From contig NZ_CP047028.1 in NCBI RefSeq assembly GCF_009796865.1, forward strand, positions 1,798,001 through 1,862,000: a stretch of DNA of 64,000 nt. The letters are read 5' to 3'. Below the pieces are notes generated by a model. That model had not been told where the DNA came from, searched no databases, and was given only the letters and a program-made list of their open reading frames with translations. The position numbers were made by a program, and so were the translations under genes. The stretch is from Formosa sp. L2A11 (GTDB lineage Bacteria; Bacteroidota; Bacteroidia; Flavobacteriales; Flavobacteriaceae). The first letter of the stretch is position 1. Every line of letters begins with the position of its first letter. Shown here piece after piece: positions 1 through 9,800 of this stretch.

Positions 1-154
1 ACATTGTTATTTATCAACTTGTACTAGTATTGCTTTTAGAGCAGATCCGCCTCTTTCACAAGACCTGCAAAAATAAAATGAACGTTTTGTTTTCATTTGT
101 TTAGACTCATATAAGTGTTAAACTTAGATAAATAATGTTGTGCATTCGTTTTTA

Positions 155-733
155 TCAATCTTTATCCTTTGAGCCACTTACTATTCTTGAGATAATTCCT
201 TTCTGGTCTTTAAATTCTGCTATTAATACACCAGCCAAATGAATTACTATAAATGCAATCAAGTAATAAATACCAAGCACATGGATTTCTTCCATTGGTT
301 TTTTGAATTCTTTAGGACCAAATTCTATGATTAGACCTGTAATTAAAGAAACGATAACACACACGTAAAAAATGAGGTATGTCCATTTCTGCAATTTCAT
401 TTTAGTAGACAGATTTTTACCAAATGGATTTTGAATTTTCATAGTTCCGAATGCTGGAAGTATGAAACGAATACTAAATAATCCAACCAACACATAGCCA
501 ATATAAATATGCCAATCCCACATGGGTTTTCTTATTTTTTTTGCCAATGTTATGAGTTGGTCTTGAGATAAATTTTGTTCTGTACCAGTCAAATAATCTT
601 TAATGATAGCTGCTACATTAACCTTGTTCAACCACGTTAATCTCAAAAAAATTGTAAGTAACAATAACAGAAATGAGATAGCTATAGCCCAATGCATGAG
701 TCTATATACTTTAGAATACTTTGTGTTTTCCAT
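155..733 (-). CDS. cytochrome b561-like membrane protein
   Basis: This 192-residue protein has four predicted membrane helices and four histidines placed like the haem ligands of small b-type cytochromes: His14 (LMHWAI), His75 (WDWHIYIGY), His151 (EEIHVLG) and His165 (VIHLAGV). The family transfers electrons between quinones or a partner protein and the periplasm in the inner membrane. It lies downstream of the metal-efflux operon on the same strand, but a 309-bp gap suggests separate transcription. The partner and substrate cannot be read from the sequence. Confidence 0.8.
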   Translation of the reverse strand: MENTKYSKVYRLMHWAIAISFLLLLLTIFLRLTWLNKVNVAAIIKDYLTGTEQNLSQDQLITLAKKIRKPMWDWHIYIGYVLVGLFSIRFILPAFGTMKIQNPFGKNLSTKMKLQKWTYLIFYVCVIVSLITGLIIEFGPKEFKKPMEEIHVLGIYYLIAFIVIHLAGVLIAEFKDQKGIISRIVSGSKDKD

Positions 734-1042
734 AATATTTCCTTTTTATAATTAATTTTTCGTTTTAGTACTCGACCTGCGTTTATTTTTGATGATAGTT
801 TAGTTAAAAGAGAAATTGCCACCTTAGCTATCAATTGTAAGCTAGTATTTAGAACAAGATAAGTCTGAACTTAATATGTGTTTATAGTTTATTTTTACAA
901 CACTAGTTCTGTCTTTGTTTAGGTTAAAATTAGCTTTTTTTTAAACTAAGCTCCTCTTCTTTATAATTTTTCACATTTAAAATAAGCGACAATCAATCTA
1001 CTTCATTTAAGTAAACTGATATGGTCCATATTCTATCTTTTT
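734..1042. other. gene-free stretch upstream of the cytochrome gene
   Basis: This AT-rich spacer lies between the lipid kinase stop and the cytochrome start, both on the minus strand. I found no open frame with recognisable protein content, no TAnnTTTG element on the minus strand and no strong hairpin. It presumably holds the cytochrome promoter. Confidence 0.4.
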
Positions 1043-1927
1043 TCAACAAATAATAACACTTAATGACTTCTCTTTTAAAAACAGAGAAAGTGATTGTTCA
1101 TTAATTTGAGCTAATTCTCCATCAATTTGAGATTCAAAAAAATCACTTCGATTTCTAGAAAGCAGAATATTCTTTGTTTGGAAATATTTTACTTCATCTA
1201 GCAAATCAGGTTTTTTAATGAGCATACAAAAGCCAAAAAACAACATTTTTAGTTTACTCATTTTTGGAACAATAAGAACATCTAATAGTCCATCTTGTAG
1301 CGAAGCCTTTGGTGTTAGGCTGAAATTATACCCCATCACGTTCGAATTTGAAATAAAAATTAAAAATGGATTTACAATTTCAGAAGTACCATTTATAATC
1401 ATAGTATTTTCTTTTAATTTATTAAATTCTCTAAATGATTTAAAAGATGCCTTTATATAATAAATAAGTGTTCTTTTCTTTAAAGTTTCGTAGTTTCCTA
1501 TAACGCTAGCAGTAAAGCCAAAACCAGTATTACTAAAAAAATACCTCTCATTAACACAACCAACATCAATTCTTGTTTGGTTATTATTTCTAATGATATG
1601 AAGTGCTTTTATAATATTCTTTGGAATATTCAAATTAGAGGCTAATCCATTACCAGAACCAATAGGAATAATACCTAATGGAATGGATGCGCCAACCAAA
1701 GTTGAAGCCACTTCATTTATCGTTCCATCTCCACCACAAGCCACAATGATATTTGCTTTTTGGTTGATAGATTCTTTGGTTAAATCAATTGCGTGTCCTC
1801 TGTAAGTCGAAGATTTAATAGTTATGCAATATTTATCTACCTCGAAGTATTCCTGAAGTAATTCTTTAGAAAGGCTATGATGACCAGATCCTGCTATTGG
1901 ATTAATGATGAAGTGAATATTTTCCAC
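1043..1927 (-). CDS. diacylglycerol kinase family lipid kinase (YegS/BmrU-like)
   Basis: The 294-residue protein shows the DAGK catalytic-domain signature: NPIAGSG at residues 9-15, the nucleotide-binding GGDGT at 65-69 and GSGNGLA at 90-96. These enzymes phosphorylate diacylglycerol or related lipids at the inner face of the membrane. The gene starts 1 bp after the stop of the LTA-synthase-like gene, so the two are surely co-transcribed. LTA synthases release diacylglycerol from phosphatidylglycerol, so a kinase recycling it to phosphatidic acid is a logical partner. That substrate link is inferred; the family call is firm. Confidence 0.85.
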   Translation of the reverse strand: MENIHFIINPIAGSGHHSLSKELLQEYFEVDKYCITIKSSTYRGHAIDLTKESINQKANIIVACGGDGTINEVASTLVGASIPLGIIPIGSGNGLASNLNIPKNIIKALHIIRNNNQTRIDVGCVNERYFFSNTGFGFTASVIGNYETLKKRTLIYYIKASFKSFREFNKLKENTMIINGTSEIVNPFLIFISNSNVMGYNFSLTPKASLQDGLLDVLIVPKMSKLKMLFFGFCMLIKKPDLLDEVKYFQTKNILLSRNRSDFFESQIDGELAQINEQSLSLFLKEKSLSVIIC

Positions 1928-1928
1928 C

Positions 1929-3908
1929 TTATTTACGCTTTAATTTTAAACCTTCATTTCTGTATAAATCATCTGAAACCTCATAAAATGAAATACTTTT
2001 TTTCTCAAAATTCTCATCGGAAGGAATACTTGTTAAGCTATTATTTAAGGGATTCCAAGAATAAAAATTTGCATTTTTCTGTTCATCTAATATCAAAATT
2101 TTATCCTCTTTTAAATACCCTAGTTTTCTGTAGTTTCCTATAAAAGCACGTTCATCTCCTGGTTGCATTGCTAGTATGTTTTTTCCAAAGAGATTAGACT
2201 TATAATCCCAATGCAATACCGAAAACAAGGTTGGAAACACATCAATTTGAGAAGCCAACTTGTTTACTTTTTCTGGTTGCTGATTTGGTAAATTAAAAAT
2301 TAATGCAGGTATGTGGTAGTTCTTAACATCCAATTCCCAACGTCCTGCACTACTTGCACAATGGTCGCTCATTATAACAAATACCGTATTTTTAAACCAA
2401 GATTTTTGTTGTGATTTTTTTATAAATTGGCCAATTGCATAATCGGTATATTTTACAGCGCCATTTCTCCCAGTTCCTGAAGGGATATCTATTTCGCCTT
2501 CTGGGTAGGTATAAGGTTTATGATTAGAAGTCGTCATTACAAAATCGAAAAACGGTTTTCCGGTAGCGTAAACCTTGTCAGCTTCGTTAAGTACTTTATT
2601 GTAAAGATCCATATCACAGACTCCCCAAGCATTTTCAAAAGTAACTTCGTCATCTTCAATATTAGTACGAGTAGTTTTTATGGTTTTATCCAACAAAAAA
2701 CCACGACCTCTATCAACGATATTAAATCCATTTCCTCCAAAATAGGTATTCATATTATCGAAATAACCATCGCCTCCATAGAAGAAATTACGTTCGTAAC
2801 CTTTTTCTTTAAATACTTCGCCAATGGTAAATAAGCCTTGATTGTCTTTTCGTTTTACAATACTACGTCCTGGTGTTGGTGGAATTGATAAAGTAATGGC
2901 TTCCATACCTCTTACGGTTCTTGTTCCTGTGGCATAGAGATTTTGAAAAAACAGACTATTATTTGCGAGTGAATCTAGTATTGGAGTGATGTTCCTTTTA
3001 TTACCAAATTCACTTAAAAAATCGCTACTTAAACTTTCTACACAAATAAAAATAACATTTGGTTTTATTGATTTATGAATACTATCCGTATTTATTATTG
3101 TTCTGTAAATCGAATTTATATTTGCATTTTCAAACGTGTTTTTTGAATCTAAATAACTCACTTTAACGGTTTGAAAAGCTTCTTCTTTTGGAATGGTTTT
3201 ATAAAATTCGTTATAAGGCAATTCGTTATTTCGGAAGGCTGCAAAAAATGAGTATATACCCGACTTTGCTAATTCGTTATTGTATCTATTTCCAGAAAAA
3301 TCAGCTTGTTTATTCGTAATAAACATCAGACTAATAACACCAATAACCATCCAAGGAAGCGAAGCGATTAATTTAGATCTGAATGTTGTTTTACTTTTAA
3401 ACGTTTTATTAAAACAGCCTAACTTATAAACAATAAATATACTTGTTAGGACTAGAGCTAGCATCGCAGAAATAAGAATAGGCAACGGGTAAGACTCGTT
3501 AATATTCTTTACGACTTCGTAAGTGTAAACCAAATAGTCAACAGCAATAAAATTGTAACGTCTGTGAAATTCATCCCAAAATGTAAACTCTCCAAAAAAA
3601 GAAAAAAACAGAATCAAGACACCAATTGAAAATCCTAAATACGTAATGATTTTATCAACTACGGAACCATAAAATCGCTTTGGTAAAACTAATAAGTATA
3701 TAAGATACGGAATTGCAAAAAATGAAATGGTTGCTAAATCAAAGAAGAAACCAATTCCAAAAGTTTCAACAAGTGTAAAACCAGCATTATCTACTTCAGA
3801 AAAATTCCAAATAAAGAAACTCAACCTTACTATAAAAGACAGTACTAAAAATAAACCAATATAGGCTTTCAATAAAGTGAAGCGCGTTGGAAAGATTTTA
3901 ATTTTCAT
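1929..3908 (-). CDS. LTA synthase-like sulfatase-fold phosphoglycerol transferase
   Basis: This is a 659-residue inner-membrane protein with about five N-terminal helices (residues 10-200) followed by a periplasmic alkaline-phosphatase-fold domain. Metal-site residues are visible in VESLSSDF (Glu291), in the likely Thr nucleophile of TGTRTVRG (about Thr331), and in MSDHC and the later NYHIP. The family moves phosphoglycerol from phosphatidylglycerol onto a glycan or hydrolyses related esters. The gene sits between the HD hydrolase and the lipid kinase with gaps of 21 bp and 1 bp. The acceptor is unknown; Gram-negatives lack lipoteichoic acid, so an envelope glycan or lipid is more likely. Confidence 0.8.
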   Translation of the reverse strand: MKIKIFPTRFTLLKAYIGLFLVLSFIVRLSFFIWNFSEVDNAGFTLVETFGIGFFFDLATISFFAIPYLIYLLVLPKRFYGSVVDKIITYLGFSIGVLILFFSFFGEFTFWDEFHRRYNFIAVDYLVYTYEVVKNINESYPLPILISAMLALVLTSIFIVYKLGCFNKTFKSKTTFRSKLIASLPWMVIGVISLMFITNKQADFSGNRYNNELAKSGIYSFFAAFRNNELPYNEFYKTIPKEEAFQTVKVSYLDSKNTFENANINSIYRTIINTDSIHKSIKPNVIFICVESLSSDFLSEFGNKRNITPILDSLANNSLFFQNLYATGTRTVRGMEAITLSIPPTPGRSIVKRKDNQGLFTIGEVFKEKGYERNFFYGGDGYFDNMNTYFGGNGFNIVDRGRGFLLDKTIKTTRTNIEDDEVTFENAWGVCDMDLYNKVLNEADKVYATGKPFFDFVMTTSNHKPYTYPEGEIDIPSGTGRNGAVKYTDYAIGQFIKKSQQKSWFKNTVFVIMSDHCASSAGRWELDVKNYHIPALIFNLPNQQPEKVNKLASQIDVFPTLFSVLHWDYKSNLFGKNILAMQPGDERAFIGNYRKLGYLKEDKILILDEQKNANFYSWNPLNNSLTSIPSDENFEKKSISFYEVSDDLYRNEGLKLKRK

Positions 3909-3929
3909 ATTACTTGAGGTGTTTTTAAT

Positions 3930-4514
3930 CTAGTAGCTAGCTAGTATTCTTTTTACTTTTTCTATATTTTCTTGTTTTCCTTGTTCCAGTATATCTTCTC
4001 CGTAAATGGTTCTGAAATGATGCTTTTTCAAAAATTCAAAATTCAATTTATGCCACTCTAAATCTGTTACTTTGTCATCACAAAAAAGCTCCCACTCTCT
4101 TCGTAATAGCAACTTTCTGTAAAAGAAATGTGAATTGCTAATATGAAAAATATCGGCATCACAAAGTACTTCGGCTAAAGCTGTTGTTGGGCATTGGGGT
4201 ATCTTAGTTGCTTCAATACAATCTTTAACTTTATTAATAAAACTAGCAGCAACTTTTTCTTGCTTCAAGAACTTACTTGCAATGGTTTTACTTTCGTCTT
4301 CGTGACCTTTATATGTCTTTGAAAATCCTATATCGTGAAACCAAGCTGCAACAATTAAAACCGCTGTATTCTGTTCGTTAATATCCATTGCAGCGCATAA
4401 GTATTTTACGTTTTGTACTACTTCTTTGGTATGCTGAAGGTTATGAAAAGGCAATGCCGCACATTTTGAAGTCGTCAATATATCTGTACAATATGCAGCA
4501 ACGCTACTAATCAT
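3930..4514 (-). CDS. HD-domain phosphohydrolase
   Basis: The protein has the HD-superfamily metal motifs in order: H in FHNLQHT, the HD pair in WFHDIGF, H in KGHEDES and D in CDADIF. The family hydrolyses phosphate esters such as nucleotides; the exact substrate cannot be told. I place the start at the ATG that overlaps the upstream stop (ATGATTAG), giving 194 residues. A further in-frame extension to 4535 would lie wholly inside the upstream gene and adds only a low-complexity MDMMTTT. The eight-base overlap shows translational coupling with the DUF2231-like gene. Confidence 0.75.
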   Translation of the reverse strand: MISSVAAYCTDILTTSKCAALPFHNLQHTKEVVQNVKYLCAAMDINEQNTAVLIVAAWFHDIGFSKTYKGHEDESKTIASKFLKQEKVAASFINKVKDCIEATKIPQCPTTALAEVLCDADIFHISNSHFFYRKLLLRREWELFCDDKVTDLEWHKLNFEFLKKHHFRTIYGEDILEQGKQENIEKVKRILASY

Positions 4515-4995
4515 TGTCGTGGTCATCATGTCCATCTAATTGAATTGTATTCCTATTGCTTCTAATCTCTATATGGGTTATTTCGCCACCACTTGTTCCA
4601 ACGTATTTAGCAACTCCCATTGAGACCGTTGAAAGCAGTAAAATCAACATAAAACCGTACTTAGAGAATGGCATTTTTTTATATTGCAAAAACAATGTTA
4701 TTAGTGAAACAACTCCCAAAACTTGCATTATTGAAAGAAACAATTCCGCGTATTCTTCGTGTTTATAGATTAATGTTTCGCTAATTCCAGATAAATTTTC
4801 AACGATTTCTTCTGCACCATCTCCAGTATAAAAAGCTATAATGGATGTAAGGGCACTAAAAATAAAAATACCCAATGCTGTGTTTTTCACCTGAGGTTTC
4901 TTCATTATCAAACCTACCAACAGCACTAAAAAACCAATCAATACTCCTACAATAGGAAGATGATTTACTACCAAATGAAGATGTGCATCGTTCAT
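4507..4995 (-). CDS. DUF2231-like four-helix membrane protein
   Basis: This 162-residue protein has four predicted helices and an N-terminal HLHLVVNHLPI segment typical of DUF2231-type proteins, then TGDGAEEIVE and a KHEEYAE stretch. The histidines and acidic residues near the membrane and an acidic, His-containing tail (DGHDDHDND) could bind metal or haem, but no function is established. It lies 15 bp downstream of the VIT transporter and overlaps the HD gene, so it belongs to the metal-efflux operon. Confidence 0.7.
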   Translation of the reverse strand: MNDAHLHLVVNHLPIVGVLIGFLVLLVGLIMKKPQVKNTALGIFIFSALTSIIAFYTGDGAEEIVENLSGISETLIYKHEEYAELFLSIMQVLGVVSLITLFLQYKKMPFSKYGFMLILLLSTVSMGVAKYVGTSGGEITHIEIRSNRNTIQLDGHDDHDND

Positions 4996-5010
4996 AATTC
5001 TGTTTTTTAT

Positions 5011-5727
5011 TTAAGCAATATTTACATTAAACAAGTATCCCACTAATGCGGTTAGACCCATTGCAACTGTTCCCCAGAAAGTAATACGAGCAATTGCTTT
5101 TCCAATACTTGAGCCACCGGTTTTCGCCGCTAACGCTCCTAAAATGATAAGAAAGAGTATCGCAAAACCGTAAATTGAATATTCCATACTATTTAGAGGA
5201 AGAAATAATGTTACTAAAAAGGGAAGTAATCCTCCTACCGTAAATGCTGCTCCTGATGCAAAAGCTGCTTGAATTGGATTAGCTTGGCTAATTTCGTTTA
5301 TCCCTAATTCGTCTCTAATGTGCGCACCTAAAGCATTGTGCTGTGTTAATTCTTTAGCTACAGTTAAAGCAGTTGTTTTTTTTAGTCCTCTTTTTTCGTA
5401 AATCTCTGCTAATCGCTGTAATTCGATTTCGGGCATTTCTTCCAATTCTTGCTTTTCCCGCTCAATGTCTGCTTTTTCGATATCTGTTTGGGAACTAACT
5501 GAAACATATTCTCCGGCAGCCATAGACAGCGCACCAGCAACAAGTCCTGCTAATGTTGCCAAAATAATAGGCTCTCGTGTAGCACTTGCCGTTGCAACAC
5601 CTATTGCAATACTTGCCGTTGACAAAATACCATCATTTGCTCCAAGTACTGCGGCTCTTAACCAGTTACTTCGGTGAATGTAATGGCTGTCTAAGTAATC
5701 GTCTAAATCTTCTGATTTTTCTGTCAT
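5011..5727 (-). CDS. VIT1/CCC1 family iron/manganese transporter
   Basis: The 238-residue protein matches VIT1/CCC1 transporters. It has the N-terminal WLRAAVLGANDGILSTASIAIGVA helix, a second helix with AGEYVSVSSQ, a charged cytoplasmic segment (about residues 85-140, rich in Glu/Lys, the family's metal-binding hairpin) and three C-terminal helices. Members move Fe2+ or Mn2+ out of the cytosol. The start abuts the adaptor stop with no spacer, so it is co-transcribed with the RND efflux genes and widens the set of metals handled by this operon. Confidence 0.85.
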   Translation of the reverse strand: MTEKSEDLDDYLDSHYIHRSNWLRAAVLGANDGILSTASIAIGVATASATREPIILATLAGLVAGALSMAAGEYVSVSSQTDIEKADIEREKQELEEMPEIELQRLAEIYEKRGLKKTTALTVAKELTQHNALGAHIRDELGINEISQANPIQAAFASGAAFTVGGLLPFLVTLFLPLNSMEYSIYGFAILFLIILGALAAKTGGSSIGKAIARITFWGTVAMGLTALVGYLFNVNIA

Positions 5728-6894
5728 CTATTCAGTAATTAGATTAAATGCCCCTTTTGTCAAAAACTCTGTGTTTGGTTCAAAATCATTTGCATTAATG
5801 ATTTGAATAAAGCCATTATTAGTAGCTCCAATTTTTACTAGTAATTTTTTAAAATTTGTTTTATTTTCTTTAACCAAAACAAAATAGTCGTTATCAATAT
5901 TAGCTACCGCTTCAACTGGTAATGCTGGATATTCTGTTGTTGTGGTTAAAATTTCTCCTTCAATGTACATTCCTGGGGCAAATAACTTTGCATCACTTTC
6001 ATTAACTAAATCACCGTGAATATCTACCGTTCTGTCTTGAATATTAATGGCTTTATTTACTAAATGTATTTTTCCTTGGTACATTTTATTCATATCGTTC
6101 TGTAACCTAACGTTAATAGGTTGCCCTACTTTTACCATTGGTAGGTCTTTTTCAAAAATCTTCAGTTCAATATGTAAATCATCGGTATTTGTAACAGTTA
6201 CAGCAACATCAGAAGGATTCAAATACATCCCTTTAGTAGCATTAATTGTTGTTGCATAACCTGATAAAGGGGAAGGCACGCTGATGACCGAGCGCATGTT
6301 TTCTGCAGATAAAGTGTTTGGATTAATATTCATTAAGCTTAACTTCTTTTTTAGCGACTCATATTGTGCTAAAGTCACTGTGTATTCCGATTCTGCTTTT
6401 AGAAAGTTCTTTTTGGATGTAACATTATCTGCCATCAATTCTTTTTGGCGTTCATAATCAGACTTTAAATAGTTCAGATGTCCTTTGGCTTCTAAAAAAT
6501 CTTGTTGAGCTTGTATATATTCAGGATTTTCAATAGTGAATAATGTTTGACCTTTTTTGACAGCATCTCCAGGCAAAAGGCTAATGTTTTTTACATATCC
6601 AGCAAAATAGGCACTAACATCTGCTTGGTTTTCTGGCGGAACCGCAAACATACCGTTTGCTTTAACCACAGTATTAAATGGTTGGGTTGTTATTTTGCCA
6701 ACCTCCATATTACCTGATGTAAACTGATTTTCTGTTATGGTAATTAGATCTACATCCTCTGTTGTTTCATTTACATCTGTATTAGTAACCTCACTTTTTT
6801 CTTTTGAATTACAGGAAGCTAAAGCTAGTATTGCGACCAATAAAAGACCCTTGAAGTATATAGAATTAGATGATTTGTTGTGTGTATTTTTCAT
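5728..6894 (-). CDS. RND efflux periplasmic adaptor lipoprotein (CusB/CzcB type)
   Basis: This 388-residue membrane-fusion protein links the inner-membrane RND pump to the outer-membrane channel. The N-terminus has a lipobox (LALASC, Cys28). It is followed by a barrel-sandwich segment (SAYFAGYVKNISLLPGDAVKKG), a helical hairpin around residues 130-185 and a second lipoyl half (ISVPSPLSGYATTI). The gene starts 2 bp after the stop of the pump-channel fusion. It has no extra His/Met-rich metallochaperone extension. The metal cannot be deduced from this subunit alone. Confidence 0.9.
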   Translation of the reverse strand: MKNTHNKSSNSIYFKGLLLVAILALASCNSKEKSEVTNTDVNETTEDVDLITITENQFTSGNMEVGKITTQPFNTVVKANGMFAVPPENQADVSAYFAGYVKNISLLPGDAVKKGQTLFTIENPEYIQAQQDFLEAKGHLNYLKSDYERQKELMADNVTSKKNFLKAESEYTVTLAQYESLKKKLSLMNINPNTLSAENMRSVISVPSPLSGYATTINATKGMYLNPSDVAVTVTNTDDLHIELKIFEKDLPMVKVGQPINVRLQNDMNKMYQGKIHLVNKAINIQDRTVDIHGDLVNESDAKLFAPGMYIEGEILTTTTEYPALPVEAVANIDNDYFVLVKENKTNFKKLLVKIGATNNGFIQIINANDFEPNTEFLTKGAFNLITE

Positions 6895-6896
6895 TG

Positions 6897-9800
6897 TTAA
6901 TTGGTTAAATAGTTTAACTCTAAAACGGTATTATTGTACTTGTTTAGGTTTTGTAAATAGTTGATTTCGATATTTTTTGCACTCTCCAAAAGTTGCACAT
7001 ACTGCAAGAAATCTATTTCGCCATTTTGAAATGCTTTTGAAGCGGTTGTTGTTAATTCTTTAGAAAGTCGCCGTCCTTTAGTTTCGTAATAATCAACCGT
7101 TTCTTGATATTTTTTTAAATCGGAAAGTAGCGCGTCATAATTGGATTGCAGTTGAATTTTATAGTTTTCAAATTCATTAGCTACAATCAATGTTTCTGTT
7201 TTTGCCGCTTTGATTTTTGATTTATTTGCACCAAACCATAAAGGTATTGCAACGCCTATTTGAAAACCGTTGTATTTTTTTGCATTAGTACCATTGTTAG
7301 TGCCTTGAAATACCGAAAATTGCAAATCGGGTAATAGTTTCTGTCTTTCTAAAGAAAGGGACGATTTTGCTAAATTTTCTGCTGAATTATAATATAAAAT
7401 CCCTGGGTGGTTTGCTATGGCAAAATCATCTAAAGTTAATCTCGGCAGTACATCTTCATTAACAGTAATTAACGACTCACTTTGTACCCATTGGTTGAGC
7501 ATTGTGTAGGCTTTAGAAACGTCTTCTTTAGCTTGCGCAAGTGCAATGCTAATCTCTTTTTGTTTTGTTTCAGCAGTTAATTTTTCTAACAAATTGGTTT
7601 CTCCTACATCATATCGCTTTTTCGCTGCACTAGCGAATTGCCCGTATAAACTATCTAAATAAGTATATTGCTTGACTAAATTATGATTGTAGACCACATT
7701 ATAATAAGCTACATAAACCTCTTTAGTTAACATTCTTTCATTTAATTGATACCGTTGTGTTGTTAAGGCCACTTTCTGTTTTTCCACTTTACGTTGTGCA
7801 CCGTAAATTGTTGGGAACTGAAGTGATTGACTTACACCAAATACTTTTAAAGCCAAACCATTTTCAGCAATATTGTTTTGGTCATAGCCATAGTGAATCT
7901 GTGTCTTATCAATATTAAAGGCACCACCCACCAGTTGTTCTGATTGATTGATTCTTTTTGCGCTAGCCTGAAGCCCTTTATTATTCTCGATTGCCATTTT
8001 TACGGTCTCCTCTACATTCGCAGGATTCTGTTGCGCATTACCAAAAAATGGTAAAAACAATAAAAGCACTATACTTAAAGCCTTAAGGTTTACTTTGGTT
8101 TTTACTTTAGGATGATGCCCTTTTCTATCAAACATGGCATACAAAACAGGTAAAACTACAAGCGTTAAAGCCGTCGCACTTATTAAGCCTCCAACTACTA
8201 CAGTGGCTAAAGGTCGTTGCACTTCTGCACCGGCAGATGTTGAAATAGCCATTGGTAAAAATCCTAAAGCAGCGGCTGCTGCCGTTAATAATACAGGTCG
8301 CAATCTGTTTTTTGTACCCATTAATATTCTTTTATTGATATTGCTAACTCCGTGTGCTTTTAGTTCTTTGAATTCTTCAATCAATACAATACCGTTTAGT
8401 ACAGCAATACCAAAAAGTGCTATAAATCCAACACCTGCAGAAATACTGAATGGTAAATCTCGAATATAAAGTAACATCACGCCTCCAATAGCGGATAATG
8501 GGATCGCACTATAAATCATCAATGCTTCTTTTACAGAATCGAAAGCAAAATACAACAGGACAAAAATCAATATTAATGCAATGGGTACAGCTACTTTTAA
8601 TCGTGCTGATGCGGTTCTTAAATTTTCGAATTGTCCACCATAGCTAACCGAATAACCAGTAGGAATCTTTATATCTCTTTCAATTATTGTCTGAACATCT
8701 TTTACTACAGATTCTAAATCTCGGTTTCTTACATTTACACCTACCACGATTCGACGCTTGGTATTATCACGAGAGATTTTTGCTGGCCCTTTGGTGTAGG
8801 TAATATCAGCAAATTCACTAAGTGGTAATTTTGTACCGTTAGGTAATGAAACTGATGCTGTTTCCAAGTTTTCTATATCCTTTCTATGGCAATCATCAAA
8901 ACGCAACATTAAATCGAATTGCTTTTCTCCTTCAAACACGGTTCCTGCAGGCATTCCTGCAAAGCCCATTGTGATGACTTTATTTAGGTCTTCAATATTT
9001 AATCCGTATTTCGCAATTTTCTGTCGGTTATATTTTACTGACATTTGAGGTAAACCAGCTGTTTTTTCTACGGAAATATCCGCAGCTCCTTCTACATTTT
9101 GAATGGCCTTTTCTATTTCTAGGGCTTTTCTGTAGAGTACATCTAAATCTTCCCCAAAAACCTTGATGGCTAAATCGGCTCTTACTCCTGTAATTAATTC
9201 ATTAAATCGCATTTCTATAGGTTGGGTAAATTCAAAATCCACGCCTGCGATTTCATTAGATAAGGCTTCTTTAAATTTATCTGCTAATTCGTCTTTAGAC
9301 TCAGCAGAAGTCCATTCACCTTTAGGTTTTAGTTTTATAATTACATCACTTTCTTCCATAGACATTGGGTCTGTTGGTACTTCGGCAGCTCCAATTCTAC
9401 TTACTACTTGTTCTACTTCTGGAAATTGTTTTAGTATTTTTTCTATATGAGTAGTCGCTTCAATGGTTTTGCTCAAGGACATTCCCGTTCTTAATACGGG
9501 CTGAATCACAAAATCGCCTTCATCTAATGTTGGCACAAACTCGCCACCCATTCTAGTGAATAAGAATATCGTTAGAATTAGTAAACCAACAGCCATACTC
9601 AATACTAATTTCTTTTTATGCAATGCCCAAGCAATTGTAGGCTGATATTTATTTTCTAAAAAAGCAATCAATCGAGACGATAAGGTTTTCTTTTCTGTAT
9701 TGTTTGGTTTAATAAATAGAGATGCCATTACTGGTATGTAAGTAAAACAAAATACCATTGCACCAATTAGGGCAAAACAGAATACCAATGCCATAGGGCG

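Noticed and set aside
7-96. Minus-strand frame of 29 codons with a CxxC motif (FYFCRSCERGG)
   Set aside because: It is too short to judge, has no promoter element or recognisable family, and lies at the window edge. It could be a small zinc peptide, but the evidence is insufficient.
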